This document shows, piece by piece, positions 22,901 to 34,725 of a stretch of DNA of 64,000 nucleotides. Under the pieces are notes generated by a model. The model did no database searches and was not told the DNA's origin. It saw only the letters and a program-made list of their open reading frames with translations. How positions within the stretch are numbered: position 1 is the stretch's first letter; each line of letters starts with the position of its first letter. The translations under genes were made by a program, and so were the position numbers. The stretch is from Silene latifolia (Eukaryota; Streptophyta; Magnoliopsida; Caryophyllales; Caryophyllaceae): contig NC_133537.1 in assembly GCF_048544455.1 (NCBI RefSeq), forward strand, positions 313,864,238 to 313,928,237, given 5' to 3'.

Positions 22901-24289
22901 AGTCCGTCTTTGGATAGATCCGTGGTGGTCTTAATTAATGATATTCTAGTCTATTCCAAGACTAAGGAAGAGCATGAGGAACATTTGAGATTGGTGTTGC
23001 AAACTTTGCGCGATAACCAGCTATATGCTAAGTTGTTCAAATGTGAGTTCTGGTTGGAAAAGGTGGCTTTTCTGGGCCATGTGATTTCAAAGGATGCTGT
23101 AGTTGTAGTTTGTAGATCCTAGTAAGATCGAGGTGGTGTCAAACTGGGAAGCACCAAAGAATGTTGCCGAATTTGGAGTTTCTTGGGTTTGGCTGGATAT
23201 TACAGGAGGTTCGTGGAAGCTTTTTCCAACATTGTTAGGCCTATGACAGCTTTGATGTGGAAAGAGACCAAATTTCTATAGGATGAGAGTTGTCAGACGG
23301 CGTTCCAAACCATAAATGAACGTTTGACTACAGCTACTGTCTTAGCTTTGCCAGTGGGGAGTGAGAACTTTGAAGTTTATATTGATGCTTCGAAGAATGG
23401 ATTTTGGTGTGTCTTGATGCAAAATAGGAAAGTCATTTCCTATGCTTTGAGGCAATTAAAATCGTATGAAAAAAACTATCTTACTCATGATTTAGAGTTG
23501 GGTGCAGTTGTATTTGCTCTAAAGATTTGGAGGCATTATCTATACGGGGTGACCTTTAAAGTGTTCTCAGATACTAAGAGTTTGAAGTACATCTACACTC
23601 AAAAGGAACTGAATATGCGTCAGAGGAGATGGATAGAGCTGATTGGTGACTATGATATGAAGATTATCTACCATGAGGGGAAGGCTAATGTAGTTGCAGA
23701 TGCATTGAGTAGGAAGAGTGTGCATTCGTTACGCACTGCCATGTCATTGATGAAATTAAAAGATGAAATAACTAAGATGGGGATCCATATGATTTGCAAG
23801 GGAGATGCCATTGGTGATTTGACTATAGAGCATGAAATTTATGATGACATCAAGAGGAAACAAGTGCTTGATACCAAGATTCAGGAGTGGAAGACATGGG
23901 TGGAGAAGGGTACTGTTTCGAGATTTTCGATCCATACAGATAGGAGTGTCCGATTCAATGGGTGGTGGTGTGTGCCTAATGATGCCGAGTTGAAGAAACT
24001 GATTATGACGGAGGCTTATTGCACTTCTTATTCGGTGCATCCGGGAGGTGACAAGCTCTATAAGGACTTGAAGAAGACGTTTTGGTGGCCCGGAATGAAG
24101 AAAGAGGTAGCGGAGTTCGTGACTAGGTGTTTGACGGACCAGAGAGTCAAAGGGGAGTAGCGAAGACCGCAAGTTAAGATTCAAGCACTTGAGGTACCTG
24201 AGTGGAAATGGGAGTCGATTTCTATGGACTTTATTGTAGGATTACCAAGAACTCAGTAGGGTAATAACATGATTTGGGTAAGCAAGCGT
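22901..24289 (+). pseudogene. RT end, RNase H and integrase start of element B
   Basis: Continues the RT after the solo [23 protein letters not shown] is the catalytic box, in which the usual I-D-D has become I-N-D, so one catalytic Asp is lost. Then [16 protein letters not shown]. RNase H follows at about 23,324-23,720 ([71 protein letters not shown]). The integrase finger is at about 24,000-24,150 ([31 protein letters not shown]), where the last Cys pair is damaged. The core begins [13 protein letters not shown], with a TAG nearby, and is cut at 24,289 by the 319-bp insert. Confidence 0.9.
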
Positions 24290-24608
24290 TATCCAAACTC
24301 GCCAGCTCCCGCCTGCAAGACATTCGCCGATCATGGCAAAGCCAACTTCTTGGGTTGCGGGCGTAAAAAAGCGGTTGGGATGACAGAGGACGTTGGCAAG
24401 TAGGATAGACCGAAATGCCCTTGCATGATGGATGTTCTAGAAGAGGTTGCTGAAATTCCTTTTTCTTCTTCCCGGATTTCACTTTTAGACAGAGAATGCA
24501 GGGAATATTAACTCTTTCGGGAACCAATAACGCGTAAACCATGTATGGGCTCTCGGGTCAGTACTGCCTGAATAGATTGTTTGTGTGGAGCCGGAACAGA
24601 GGAGGTCA
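24290..24608. mobile_element. Unidentified 319-bp insertion in the integrase of element B
   Basis: AAGCGT is present on both sides (24,284-24,289 and 24,609-24,614). Removing the insert and one copy restores an open integrase frame (MIWVSKRVDRQTKS), so the borders are firm. The insert is more GC-rich than its surroundings. It shows no clear terminal inverted repeats, poly-A or LTR ends, and no recognisable coding domain. An organelle-derived fragment or a short non-autonomous element are both possible. Confidence 0.65.
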
Positions 24609-24720
24609 AAGCGTGTTGATCGTCAGACAAAATCAACTCATTTTATTCTAATGAAAGATAATTGGAGTGAGATTCAGCTGGCTAATGGATACGGGACACG
24701 TGTGGTAAGACTACATAGGG
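24609..24720 (+). pseudogene. Integrase core fragment of element B
   Basis: VDRQTKSTHFILMKDNWSEI, then LANGYGTRVVRLH: the part of the chromovirus integrase core around the first catalytic Asp. It is broken off at about 24,720 by a SINE-like insertion. Confidence 0.8.
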
Positions 24721-25190
24721 TACAACAACAACAACAACAACATCAGAGCCTTAATCCCAGAATGATTTGGGGTCGGCTGACATGAATTATCCTTTAGAAC
24801 TGTCCATGGGTGAACGCACACCTCAAAATGCGAAAAAAGGAGTGAAACATAATACAAAGTCAAGGTAAACTTATAGTTTTTAAAATCGAATTCTGGATTT
24901 CTTTTATAAAAAACTTAAAATTTAAATCGAGAATAAAGATTAAAACGATTTTGAAAACCGAAGTAGAATTTAAGGATCTGGAATACCTTAAAAGTAAACC
25001 AAGTAAAATATATAAGAGAGTGGTTGGTAAAAAAGGTGTAATAAAGGAGAGAAGAACATTTTTTTTTTAAATTAAATAAACACACTAAATATATCAAATA
25101 ACATCAAATACTAAAAATCCACATGTATCCTTTCCCTCCATTGTGCCCTCTCCGTCACCATACTCTCCTCAAGCCCCAGAAATCTCATAT
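24721..25190 (-). mobile_element. SINE-like element and adjoining unassigned insert sequence
   Basis: On the minus strand the first part ends in (TTG)n (plus-strand ACAACAACAAC from 24,721), preceded by CCCCAAATCATTCTGGGATT, a block resembling common plant SINE-like dispersed repeats with TTG tails. The SINE itself may be only 100-200 bases; the remainder (to about 25,190) is AT-rich and unassigned. The insertion separates two integrase fragments of B. No target duplication was found. Confidence 0.45.
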
Positions 25191-25438
25191 CAAAGAATAT
25201 TGCAGGATTTGATGGGGGGTTTATACCGCGGTTTTGGCAAGAGTTGCAGGATCTGATGGGAACTACTTTAAAGATGAGCACGACATTTCATCCTGTGACA
25301 GATGGTCAAACTGAGAGGACCATCAAGACCTTAGAAGATATGTTGTGAGCTTGTGTGATAAAGTTTGGTGGAAGTTAGGAAGATCCTTTGATTTAATTTT
25401 GATTTGATTGAGTTTTCATATACCAACATCTATCACAC
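25191..25438 (+). pseudogene. Second integrase core fragment of element B
   Basis: FIPRFWQELQDLMGTTLKMS, then TTFHPVTDGQTERTIKTLED, the region holding the catalytic Glu (DGQTERT). Stops follow (TGA near 25,346). It ends at ACCAACATCTATCACAC, the target site of the LINE. Confidence 0.85.
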
Positions 25439-25495
25439 TATAAAGATTTATGGGATATCATAGGTCATGAGATTTATGAAAATGTTCAGAATTTT

Positions 25496-27264
25496 ATGAA
25501 TTCTTGTAAGATCCTTAAGCAAATTAATAATACCAATATCACACTCATTCCTAAAGTGCCTAATCCTGCTACTATGCTTGAATTCCGTCCAATTGCTTGC
25601 TGCAACATTTACTACAAGTGTATCTCCAAAGTTTTATGTGCCAGACTAGGAGAAATCCTGCCTGACCTAGTTAGCTGTAATCAAGGGGCCTTCATAAAAG
25701 GAAGAAACATTATTGAAAATGTCCTTATATGTCAAGACCTAATCAGATTATACCATAGAAAGGTAGTGTCAGCAAGATGCATGTTTAAAATTGATCTTAG
25801 AAAAGCTTATGACACTGTGGAGTGGAGCTTTATCAAACAATTGCTGGAAGGTATGGATTTTCCCAGGAAGTTCATTGATCTAATTATTGCTTGTATACAA
25901 ACACCATCCTACTCTCTTTCTATAAATGGGAACAATTTTGGGATTCTTCAAAGGGGTGAGGGAACTAAGACAGGGTGACCCATTATCTCCTCTGATCTAT
26001 ACTCTGTACATGGATTACTTATCAAGAAAACTTAATGATATTGCTCAGCAGGACACATTCAAATTTCACCCTCTATGTGGTCCACTCAAACTCAATCATC
26101 TACTTTTTGCAGATGACCTTTTACTCTTCTACAAGGGGGATACTCATTCCATTATGTGGTTGCTCAGAGGTTTTGCCACTTTTTCAACAGCTTTTGGATT
26201 GTGCCTAAACAAGGAGAAATCTGCAGCATACTTCAATGGAGTACCCCAACACATAGTGAATGATATTCTTTAGGGGTCAGGTTTCTAACAAGACACCCTC
26301 CCATTTAGATACTTAGGGGGTGCCAATATCTCCAAAGAGAATCAACAAGAATGAAGGCCAACAATTGATTGACAGGATTGTTAAAAAATCAGATCGTGGG
26401 GAGCCAAACATTTATCCTATGAAGGCAAACTTGTTCTGATAAAATCTGCTCTCAAAACTCCACTCATACTCGGCAAGTATATTCCTCATTCCTAGTGGGA
26501 TAATGAACAAAATTCAAGCCCTCTGTAGGAATTACTTGTGGGAGGGCAATGAAGGTTATCATAAAGTACCCAAAGTAAATTGGGATATAGTTTGTCTACC
26601 GAAAAAAGCAGGAGGCCTTGGTTTGACTGATTGTAAAACTTAGAACAGATCATTACTTGGAAAGTATATATGGTGGATAGCTTCTAAAAAGGACCGTCTT
26701 TGGGTGAATTGGATTAACCATGTCTATATGAAAGGGCAACATTGGACAGAGTATGAAATTCCAGCAGACTGTAGTTGGTCCTGGAAAAAAATTTACTCTA
26801 TTATGAAACTGTTTAAGAATGGGTACCTAAATGATAAGTGGATAAATAATGAGAAAGGCTACACTGTGGAAGAAGGGTATCATTGGATGGGTACTCGCAG
26901 ACCTCAAGTTCCTTGGTACGTAACATGGAATAGGAGCAATGTGCCAAGACACTCATTCATTTATTGGCTGAGTATGCACCAGAGGTTACTAATTAAAGAC
27001 AGGTTAATGAGGATGGGGATAAGTCAGGATGATACATGTTTGCTTTGTCACAATGAAAGTGAAACTCATGAACACTTATTTTATAAGTATAAGTATAAAA
27101 AATGTTGTGTGACTGCAATGAAACAGAGGATAAGGGTGAAATTATGTCATGAGAATATGCATCAATGGATTAAGAGTAGAATAGGGAGGAGCAAAGCGCA
27201 GAGGCAATTAACTTCAGCCTCCCATGTAGGGCTTGTTTATCATATATGGCAAGCACGCAATTAA
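25496..27264 (+). pseudogene. LINE reverse transcriptase and zf-RVT domain
   Basis: Plant L1-type RT: NITLIPKVPNPATMLEFRPI, ACCNIYYKCISKVLCARL, NQGAFIKGRNIIENVLICQD and MFKIDLRKAYDTVEWSFI. A frameshift near 25,960 moves to RELRQGDPLSPLIYTLYMDY, then the catalytic LNHLLFADDLLLFYKG (F-A-D-D). Stops occur near 26,274 and again before the 26,704 frame. The latter holds the zf-RVT domain, with RHSFIYWLSMHQRLLIKDRL and CLLCHNESETHEHLFYKY. The endonuclease domain is absent. Not functional. Confidence 0.9.
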
Positions 27265-27289
27265 GCTACGCACCAGTTTTGTTTGCAGC

Positions 27290-28673
27290 CGTAACACCCT
27301 CATACACAAAGGTGCCTTACCAAGACCACCTAATGCATGGAAGTGCTACCATCTCGGTTACCCGAGGCAATGTATATCAAATTGACCATAAAAGAACATA
27401 CTTTAATAGATAAGTTTAAAAGCGATTACATAACAAAATCCCAAAACTGTAAAGTGATACAACTGTTCCAAATCCAAAACAAAGTAAAGTAAATAAAATG
27501 TTTGACGACGCAGCGGAAGACTCCTAAATGACTCATGATGACTCAAGCCCAGCTATTCCTCGCATATCCATATCATACCTGCTCAATAACTGCTCACCAT
27601 TCCCGAATGGATCACCATAGTTTATAAAACAATTAAACGAGGTCAGTTACTGATTACACAATATAAGGTAAGGCAATAACAACAATACATACAATCCTCC
27701 AACACCGTCACATCACCAATCACCTGACTAGCCTGAAGGTCTAGTCTCCCGTCTGCATTATCGTAACCGTAATCCACACCGATGATGGGGACCGCAACCG
27801 TTCCCACCTAAGCACCGCTCATCTATTCCGAGCGCAAACCATGTTCTTTAATATGCACATCCCCTCTTGTGGTGGGTTCCACAAAAGGCGAATCAAGGGC
27901 GTGAAGCCACTCCCGCAAGTGACTCCACTCAGCCGAGAGCGCACCTCACGAACCACAGACAAAAAACAACAACCAACCAAAACATCAACAATTACCAATT
28001 CAAATAAGATATAGACAAATGCCATTAACCAACAACCAACAATCAACAACCAACAACTAACTCATATCATATAAACAATAACTAAGTAGGAAACCCTACC
28101 TGGAAATGCAATTACAACGATCGTCACAACAGCGAATCATAAACGTTCCTCTACAAAATCACCTCTTATCAAACATACAATCACCATATAAACCAATAAT
28201 ACACCCAAAACCCTCAATTTACCCAATTAGTGTTTAAACAATCAATGAAACAATACAAAAACTATACTAGGATCTTACCCACAATGTGACGGTCTTAACG
28301 ACGTAAAGAACTCTGGATTTTGACGACACAAGCCTTGGGATTTGATAGCAATGAGAGAGAGAAGAGCAACGTAACTTTGTTTTATCTTTTGTGAAACTTA
28401 GAATAGGGTAAAAGTGAAAAGAAACTGACGAAAAGTGTTTTTTATATCATTCTCACGTTGCTATCAAAACCCGGAAAATAACCCGTTAAAACCCACTTAC
28501 TCGATCGAGTAAGTGACTTACTCGATCGAGTGGCCCCTAATCGATCACGTTGCCCCTACTCGATCGAGTACCCATCAGACAGAATATTGTCCAAAACGCC
28601 AACACACACTTACTCGACAGAGTAAGCCCTACTCGATAGAGTACCCAACAACACATAAAACCGCAGTATTACA
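27290..28673 (-). repeat. 3' LTR of element C
   Basis: On the minus strand it starts TGTAATACTGCGG at 28,673 and should end GGGTGTTACA at 27,290, where the last base pair has mutated (ACG). The palindromic ACTCGATCGAGT motif is clustered at 28,499-28,645 in U3. A TATA-like GATATAAAA lies at about 28,440-28,448. Confidence 0.9.
28499..28645 (-). promoter_or_regulatory. ACTCGATCGAGT motif cluster in U3 of the element C 3' LTR
   Basis: Three perfect copies of CTCGATCGAG near 28,500, 28,521 and 28,560, with variants (CTCGACAGAG, CTCGATAGAG) at about 28,614 and 28,631. It lies 50-200 bases upstream of the TATA box, as expected for an enhancer array. Confidence 0.55.
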
Positions 28674-28693
28674 GTCTTCCCTACTTCGTTCCT

Positions 28694-28895
28694 GAAGTTC
28701 AAACCCATACACAAAAACAAACTTACTAACTCAACTACGACACAACAACGCAACAAAAACTCAAAAACAAAACCAACCTCCTTAAAAATGAACTTCATCC
28801 CCGAAGTTCAAACCCATACACAAAAACAAACTTACTAACTCAACTACGACAAAACAACGCAATAAAAACTCAAAGACAAAACCCAACCACAACTC
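28694..28895 (-). repeat. 109-bp tandem duplication beside the polypurine tract of element C
   Basis: GAAGTTCAAACCCATACACA and the following bases occur at 28,694 and again at 28,803. On the minus strand the second copy starts with a purine-rich stretch like that preceding the 3' LTR of B, so the polypurine tract is probably involved or duplicated. Confidence 0.65.
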
Positions 28896-29055
28896 ATACT
28901 GACTCAAAACAACCACTAATTGACCAAAACCAACATAAAACAATACCAAAACCTTATGCGATCATCTCCTACCCCCTAAAAGAAACATGGTTACGTCCTC
29001 GTAACCACACATACCTGATCGAAAAGAAACTAATACTGCTCCTTCATAACCTCTT

Positions 29056-29940
29056 CTACCTCCTAAGTAGCTTCCTCAACCTCGTGATTAGACCATAAAA
29101 TTTTGAGCAACATTGTTTCCCCGGACCTAGTTTTAAGAACCTTGCGATCAAGAATCTGTTTAGGCTAGACAAGGATTCATCCAACTCGATGTTCTCCACC
29201 TCTAACACATGGGAAGGATCACTCACATACTTCCGTAACTGAGACACATGGAACACATTATGCACACGATCCAAAGCTGGTGGCAAAGCTAACCGATAAG
29301 CAACCTCTCCCACTCGATCCAAAATCTCATACGGTCCAATGAACTTTTGGCTTAACTTTCCTTTCTTACCAAACCGCATAACCCCACGCATAGGTGACAC
29401 TTTGAAAAGAACCTTATCCTCAACCTGAAACTCGATGTCCCGATGATGCAAGTTCGCATAGCTCTTTTATCGATCCTGAGCCGCTTTCATCTTTTGACGA
29501 ATCACTTTCATTTATTTTATCATCTCCTGAATCATCCGTGGGCCTAAAACCACTGCCTCAGCCCTATCATCCCAGCAAATCGGACTCCTAAACCTCCTCC
29601 CATACAAAGCCTCAAACGGAGCTATCCCAATACTCGTATGGTAGCTGTTGTTGTAAGAAAACTTGATCAAATTCAGCCTATCTTCCTAACTACCACCAAA
29701 CTCCATCACACAAGATCTCAATATATCCTCCAAGGTCTTGATAGTTCTCTATGTCTGCCCATCTGTTGCAGGATAAAATGCAGTACTTATCTTCAAGGTA
29801 GTTCCCATTATCTCCTGCAACTTGCCAAAACCGAGAAATGAACCTCGCATCCCGATCTAACATAATGTCCTTTGGTACCCCATGTAACCTCACCACATGT
29901 TTCCTATAGCCATTAGCCAACTGCACCTTACTCCATATAG
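29056..29940 (-). pseudogene. Integrase C-terminus and chromodomain remnant of element C
   Basis: The minus strand reads LANGYRKHVVRLHGVPKDIM, LDRDARFISRFWQ, then after breaks IEFQVEDKVLFKVSPMRGVM, FIGPYEILDRVGEVAYRLAL and HNVFHVSQLRKYVSDPSHVL, the integrase C-terminal (GPY/F) module. The chromodomain after LDRK is damaged beyond about 29,160. It ends abruptly at 29,940, where unrelated sequence begins. Confidence 0.85.
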
Positions 29941-30250
29941 GGGTGTTAACCGGTCCAAACCCGGACCGAACCGAACTAGTTCTGACCGTAGACCGGATGG
30001 CTGGAAAGACAGGGACCGAAGACCGGGCCTGCCACTGTAAGATCGGACCCGGACCGGACCGGGTGTACGGTCCAAGAACCCGGACCGGACCACGTGGACC
30101 GAATGTAACATTAGAAGTTCGATTTCATTTCATTTATATCGCTAATAGAATTTGCCAATAAGTTTTCTTGAGGCATACTGTTAGTGAAGCGGTCATATAC
30201 CAAATAATATACTCTAAATTAATGCCATTAGTTAATTCCTTATAAGAAAT
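29937..30250. other. Filler sequence at a deletion in element C
   Basis: About 310 bases replace the RT C-terminus, RNase H and integrase N-terminus. It starts TAGGGGTGTTAACCGGTCC, which resembles the end of some plant hAT-type MITEs, and has several GGTCCGGACC-type words. No matching right end or target duplication was found, so its nature is open. Confidence 0.4.
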
Positions 30251-30840
30251 TAGTATATCCTTATCCCGAATCCTCACCTGATGGTACCCTGATCTCAGAT
30301 CAATCTTTGAAAAGACTCCTACCCCGCTCAGCTGGTCAAACAGATCATCTATCCTTGGCAAATGATACTTGTTCTTCACTGTAACACTGTTCAACTCCCT
30401 ATAGTCAATATACAGCCTCAAGCTCCCATCTTTCTTCTTCACAAACAGAACTGGTGCTCCCCACGGTGATACACTAGGTCTAATGTATCCCTTCTCTATC
30501 AAATCATCCAATTGCTTCTCCAGCTTCCCTAAATCTTTAGGACCCATGCGGTATGGGGCCTTAGAGATTGGTCCCGTCCCTGGTTTCAAATCCACACTGA
30601 AATCTATCTCTCTCTTGGGTGGCAAACCCGGTATCTCCTCCGGAAAAAATCTGGAAACTCTCCCACCACTGGTATCTTATCCGCTGTCGGCTCAACCATA
30701 CTATGATCCTTCACATGACATAGAATAAAAGGACACCCCTTCCTCATGTAAGACTTCAAGTTCACCGCTGCAATCACTTTGACTTTGGGTTTGACAACAA
30801 ACCCACGATAAGACACACTAACTCCCTTAGGACCTCTCAA
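30250..30840 (-). pseudogene. RT N-terminal half of element C
   Basis: The minus strand reads [60 protein letters not shown] and [20 protein letters not shown], then loses similarity at about 30,250. The catalytic Asp-Asp box is missing. The segment 30,604-30,840 upstream in another frame (VSVSYRGFVVKPKVKVIAAV) is the protease-RT linker. Confidence 0.85.
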
Positions 30841-30876
30841 TGAGACTTTCTTTTGGTGACAATCTTTTCTAGCCTT

Positions 30877-31200
30877 TTACTTACCCAACCAATCCATACC
30901 AACTATCATCTCAAAATCGTCCATAGGAAATTCTAACAAATCCACTGGAAGATCAACCTGCCCAACTATCATAGATACACCCTTATACAACCTCCCACAA
31001 GACACTGACTCACCTGACGGTATAAAAACCTCATCTTTTACAGACTCAAACTCTCTCAAACCCAAAAGCTTAGCATGACCCGACGATACAAAAGAATGTG
31101 ACGCCCCCGAATCAAACAAAACAAATGTAGAAACATCATTAATAAGAAAGGTACCAGTGATCACGTTTGCATCATTCTCAGCAGCTTTCTTGTCCATCAT
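30877..31200 (-). pseudogene. Protease of element C
   Basis: TFLINDVSTFVLFDSGASHS carries the active D-S-G-A loop, then VDLPVDLLEFPMDDFEMIVG and MDWLGK close the fold. The 107-codon frame is clean but isolated from gag and RT by stops. Confidence 0.85.
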
Positions 31201-31426
31201 GAATATCTTGCCACTGGTCTTTTGTCCACCTCCTTGAACTGTATGAGCTGAAGTAGATGGTTTGGCAGCTGAACCCTGGTTGTTGTTAGCTGCTAGTTTC
31301 TGATTAAAATTACCGCCATTGCGATTGGACCCATCGTTGTTGTTACCATGCCCTCCTTGATTATTCCATTAACCCAGCCGGTCGATTGCTAGCATAACTC
31401 TGTGTCGGGCCATGTGAAAAGCTCCC

Positions 31427-32262
31427 CTACGATGGCCTCTGAAAACCTCTGCCCCCGGCAATCGTACACTCATGCCTCTTGTGGCCCATACCGCCACAGT
31501 TGAAACAAGAGATACTCCAGCTGCTACTGCTACCACCACGACTACGCCCATAAGAAGCTCCACCACTAAAACCCGATCCTGATGAGTAAGCCCTTGCCTG
31601 GTTATGATTACCCCTCTTGTAGCTAGACTGACCACCGCCCTCGCTCTCAGCCTTTCTCTTTTCTGGACCTCTCTTTTTCTTCTCTTTGGCTATCTCGACC
31701 AACCGCTTAGCTCGTCCTGCCCTCTCATACAATTCCTTAACATCAGTAAGGACCCCAACCGGTAACTTCTCCATAATTTGATAGGTTAACCCCTTCTCAA
31801 ACCGCAGTGCCAAGTTCTCCTAACTTAGCCTCATATCCTCTGCATACCATGGGTTGAATTCAAGAGAGCTATGCACAGGGAGTTTATTCCAGAACATGTT
31901 CGTAGTAAGCTGAGGGAGGAGTTTGATTCTTTGAAGATGACTTCGGATATGACTGACTTACCCTGCTTGAGATAAAGATCTAGGGCACTCTTCCTCTCCT
32001 TGTCCCACAATTCCCCCGCATCATCTCTCAAGTAGAACGCAGCTTGTTCCACCTTAAAATCCTCGGGACAGTGAACCACTCCCAAGATGTTCTCCATATC
32101 CCTATGCCAATTGTCGAGCAAAATTGGCGCACCAGTACACATATATTCCTTTTGGTTGAAGCGGGATATCATAATGCTCATCATGGCAAAGTCTACCCCG
32201 ACAATCTCATCAACACTCATCTCTTGCGCCCTAGCATACATGGCAGATCTCTTTGGCGGCAT
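31427..32262 (-). pseudogene. gag of element C
   Basis: Starts MPPKRSAMYARAQEMSVDEI at 32,262, the standard chromovirus gag start. The capsid core (LLDNWHRDMENILGVVHCPE, AAFYLRDDAGELWDKER) follows, then breaks near 31,960, where a piece of gag sequence (ATTCCAGAACATGTTCG near 31,888) lies in the opposite orientation on +. Gag resumes at 31,813 with LRFEKGLTYQIMEKLPVGV and ends with the zinc knuckle CFNCGGMGHKRHEC. The reversed piece points to a small internal inversion. Confidence 0.8.
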
Positions 32263-32339
32263 ATCTTTGAGCTATTAAGAGGAGAGATAAACGTAAGCAC
32301 ATAGCCTACGGCTCAAAGCATATACGACCTGTACAACAC

Positions 32340-32645
32340 CTATTCGATCGAGTAACTACACCTACTCGATCGAGTAACTACACCCACTCGATCGAGTTGC
32401 CCACTTACTCGATCGAGTACCTCAACTCCAGAACCTGACCAGAAGAGACACTAAAACGCACTTGATTGAACCCCATATGTACTCGATCGAGTAGCCTTCA
32501 CTCGACCGAGTACTCCTCTTACTCAATCGAGTCACACAAAACAGCAGCTACTGCCCAACGTTGTCATATACCCACTCGATCAAGCTCAGCCCACTCGATC
32601 GAGTCCACCCTACTCGATCGAGTTACCCCCACTCGATCGAGTCAT
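32340..32645 (-). promoter_or_regulatory. Large ACTCGATCGAGT motif cluster in the element C leader
   Basis: About a dozen copies of CTCGATCGAG or close variants (CTCGACCGAG, CTCAATCGAG, CTCGATCAAG) at irregular spacing of about 10-60 bases. It lies between the primer site and gag, outside the LTR. It is the densest cluster in the window. Confidence 0.6.
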
Positions 32646-33075
32646 GCTGATGTTTCTAACTACCCGCATGCTTTTAACTTAATAACTTACGCAATAAAAG
32701 ATATACGTATACAACACAATCGTTTCTATTCACAGGTTACTATTATCGCCCCATTATAAATCAACCATTATGCAACATGCTTAACCACAAACACATTATC
32801 ACTTACAACTACCTTCACCTTTTTCCACCACATCCTCCATTCAACCATATATCATTATCCAACATATTCGTATAACATTAGTAAACACATAGCGATCCCA
32901 TGACACCCCTTAGTGACCGGTTCCAAGTTGTAGGGCGAGTTCACGACTTTAGGACATCTCCCAAGTCTTTGTATTAGCTCCTAACAACTCCTACCCGAGT
33001 TCATTTTAATTTGACTCTCTAAGTTCATTAGATTCATTAGTTACAGGTTCCAAAATCGTCGCTTTGATGCCACTT

Positions 33076-34461
33076 TTTAACACCCCCATACACCAAGGTG
33101 CCTTACCAAGACCACCTAATGCATGGAAGTACTACCATCTCGGTTACTCGAGGCATGTATATCAAATTGACCATAAAAGAACATACTTTAATAGATAAGT
33201 TTAAAGCGATTACATAACAAAATCCCAAAACTGTAAAGTGATACAACTGTTCAAAATCTAAAACAAAGTAAAGTAAATAAAATGTTTGACGACACAGCGG
33301 AAAACTCCTAAAAGACTCGTGATGACTCAAGCCCAGCTATCCCTCGCGCATCCATATCATACCTGCTCAATAATTGCTCACCGTCCCCGAATGGATCACC
33401 ACAGTTTTTAAAACAATTTAACGGGATAAGTTACTGATTACACAATATAAGATAAGGCAATAACAACAATACATACAATCCTCCAACACCGTCATATCAC
33501 CAATCACCTGACTATCCTGAAGGTCTAGTCCTGCCAGATTACGGTCATACCCAGTAATCCACACCGCCAGTGGAGGACCGCAACCGTTCCCATCTAAGCA
33601 CCGCTCATCTATTCCGAGCGCAAACCCATGTTCTTTAATGTGCACATCCTCTCTTGTGGCGGGTTCCACAAGGAGCAAATCAAGGGCGTGAAGCCACTCT
33701 CGCAAGTGACTCCCCTCAGCCGAGGGCGTACCTCGCGAACCACAGACAAACAACAACAACAACAACCAACCAGAACATCAACAATTACCAATTTAAATAC
33801 GGTATAAACAAATGCCATTAACCAACAACCAACAACCAACAATCAACAACCAACAACTAACTCATATCATGTAAACAATAACTGAGTACGAAACCCTACC
33901 TGGAAATGCAATTACCACAATCGTCACAGCAGCGAATCAGAAACTTTCCTCTACGAAATCACCTCCTATTAAACATACAATCATACAATCAACATCTAAA
34001 CAAACAATACACCCAAAACCCTCAATTTACTCAATTAGGGTTTAAACCAAAATCAACGAAACAATAGAAAAACTGTACTAGGATCTTATCCACAACGCGA
34101 CGGTCTCAACGGCGTAAAGAACTCTGGATTCCAACAACATAAGCTTTGGGATTTGATAGCAATGAGAGAAAGAAGAGCAACGTAACTTTATTTTATCTTT
34201 TGTGAAACTTAGAATAGAGTAAAAGTGAAAAGAAACTGAAGAAAAGTGTTTTTATATCATTCTCACATTGCTATCAAAACCTGGCAAATAACCCGTAAAA
34301 ACCCACTTACTCGATCTAGTAAGTGACTTACTCGATCGAGTGGCCCTTACTCGATCGAGTACCCATCAGACAGAACATTGTCCAGAACGACAACACACAC
34401 TTACTCGACAGAGTAAGCCCTGCTCGATAGAGTACCCAACATATAAAACCGTAGTATTATA
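33076..34461 (-). repeat. 5' LTR of element C
   Basis: On the minus strand it runs from 34,461 (TGT mutated to TAT) to 33,076, immediately upstream of a weakened initiator-Met primer site (TGGCATCAAAGC, minus strand, near 33,062-33,073). It contains a U3 motif cluster at about 34,309-34,436 with two perfect CTCGATCGAG and three variants. Confidence 0.9.
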
Positions 34462-34725
34462 GCAGCATCCTAGAATACGGATCACAACAATTGTCAAGAA
34501 TGTGTTTGAGAGGTTTGAGAGCAATAACAAGCAACCACTATCAACCAACGAGCAAGATTGGATTCAAAGCATTATCAATTCCAAAGTAAAATAGAGATTA
34601 TAATGATGTATTCCATTTTTGAGATAGTAGAGTAGTTGTAAATCCTTGAAGAGGATATAAACCGATGTACCAAATTTTGAGCTTAATATATACTTACCTT
34701 ACACCAAAAAAAATAGCTATCACAC

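Larger units (their letters stand above)
27290..34461 (-). mobile_element. Element C: chromovirus inserted in the LINE
   Basis: GCAGC flanks both ends (27,285-27,289 and 34,462-34,466). Two LTRs of 1,384 and 1,386 bases enclose a 4.4-kb internal region with gag, protease, partial RT, partial integrase and a broken chromodomain on the minus strand. It is closely related to element B in LTR ends and protein sequence. By eye the first 145 bases of its two LTRs differ at about 5 percent, less than those of B appear to, which fits its later arrival. Confidence 0.9.
25439..34716 (+). mobile_element. 5'-truncated LINE inserted in element B, itself split by element C
   Basis: A 9-base target duplication CTATCACAC (25,430-25,438 and 34,717-34,725) flanks it, and the right end carries an A8 tail (34,706-34,713). 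The LINE parts are 25,439-27,289 and 34,467-34,716, about 2.1 kb. It starts inside the RT domain, the usual 5' truncation of target-primed insertion. The right part is AT-rich 3' UTR with no coding sequence. Confidence 0.9.

Noticed and set aside
24290..24608. Firm call of organelle origin for the 319-bp insert
   Set aside because: The base composition suggests it, but no organelle gene is recognisable and no search could be run.
32340..32645. CRISPR-like appearance of regularly recurring palindromes
   Set aside because: Spacing is irregular, the repeat is only 10-12 bases, the DNA is eukaryotic with LTR retrotransposons, and no cas genes are present.
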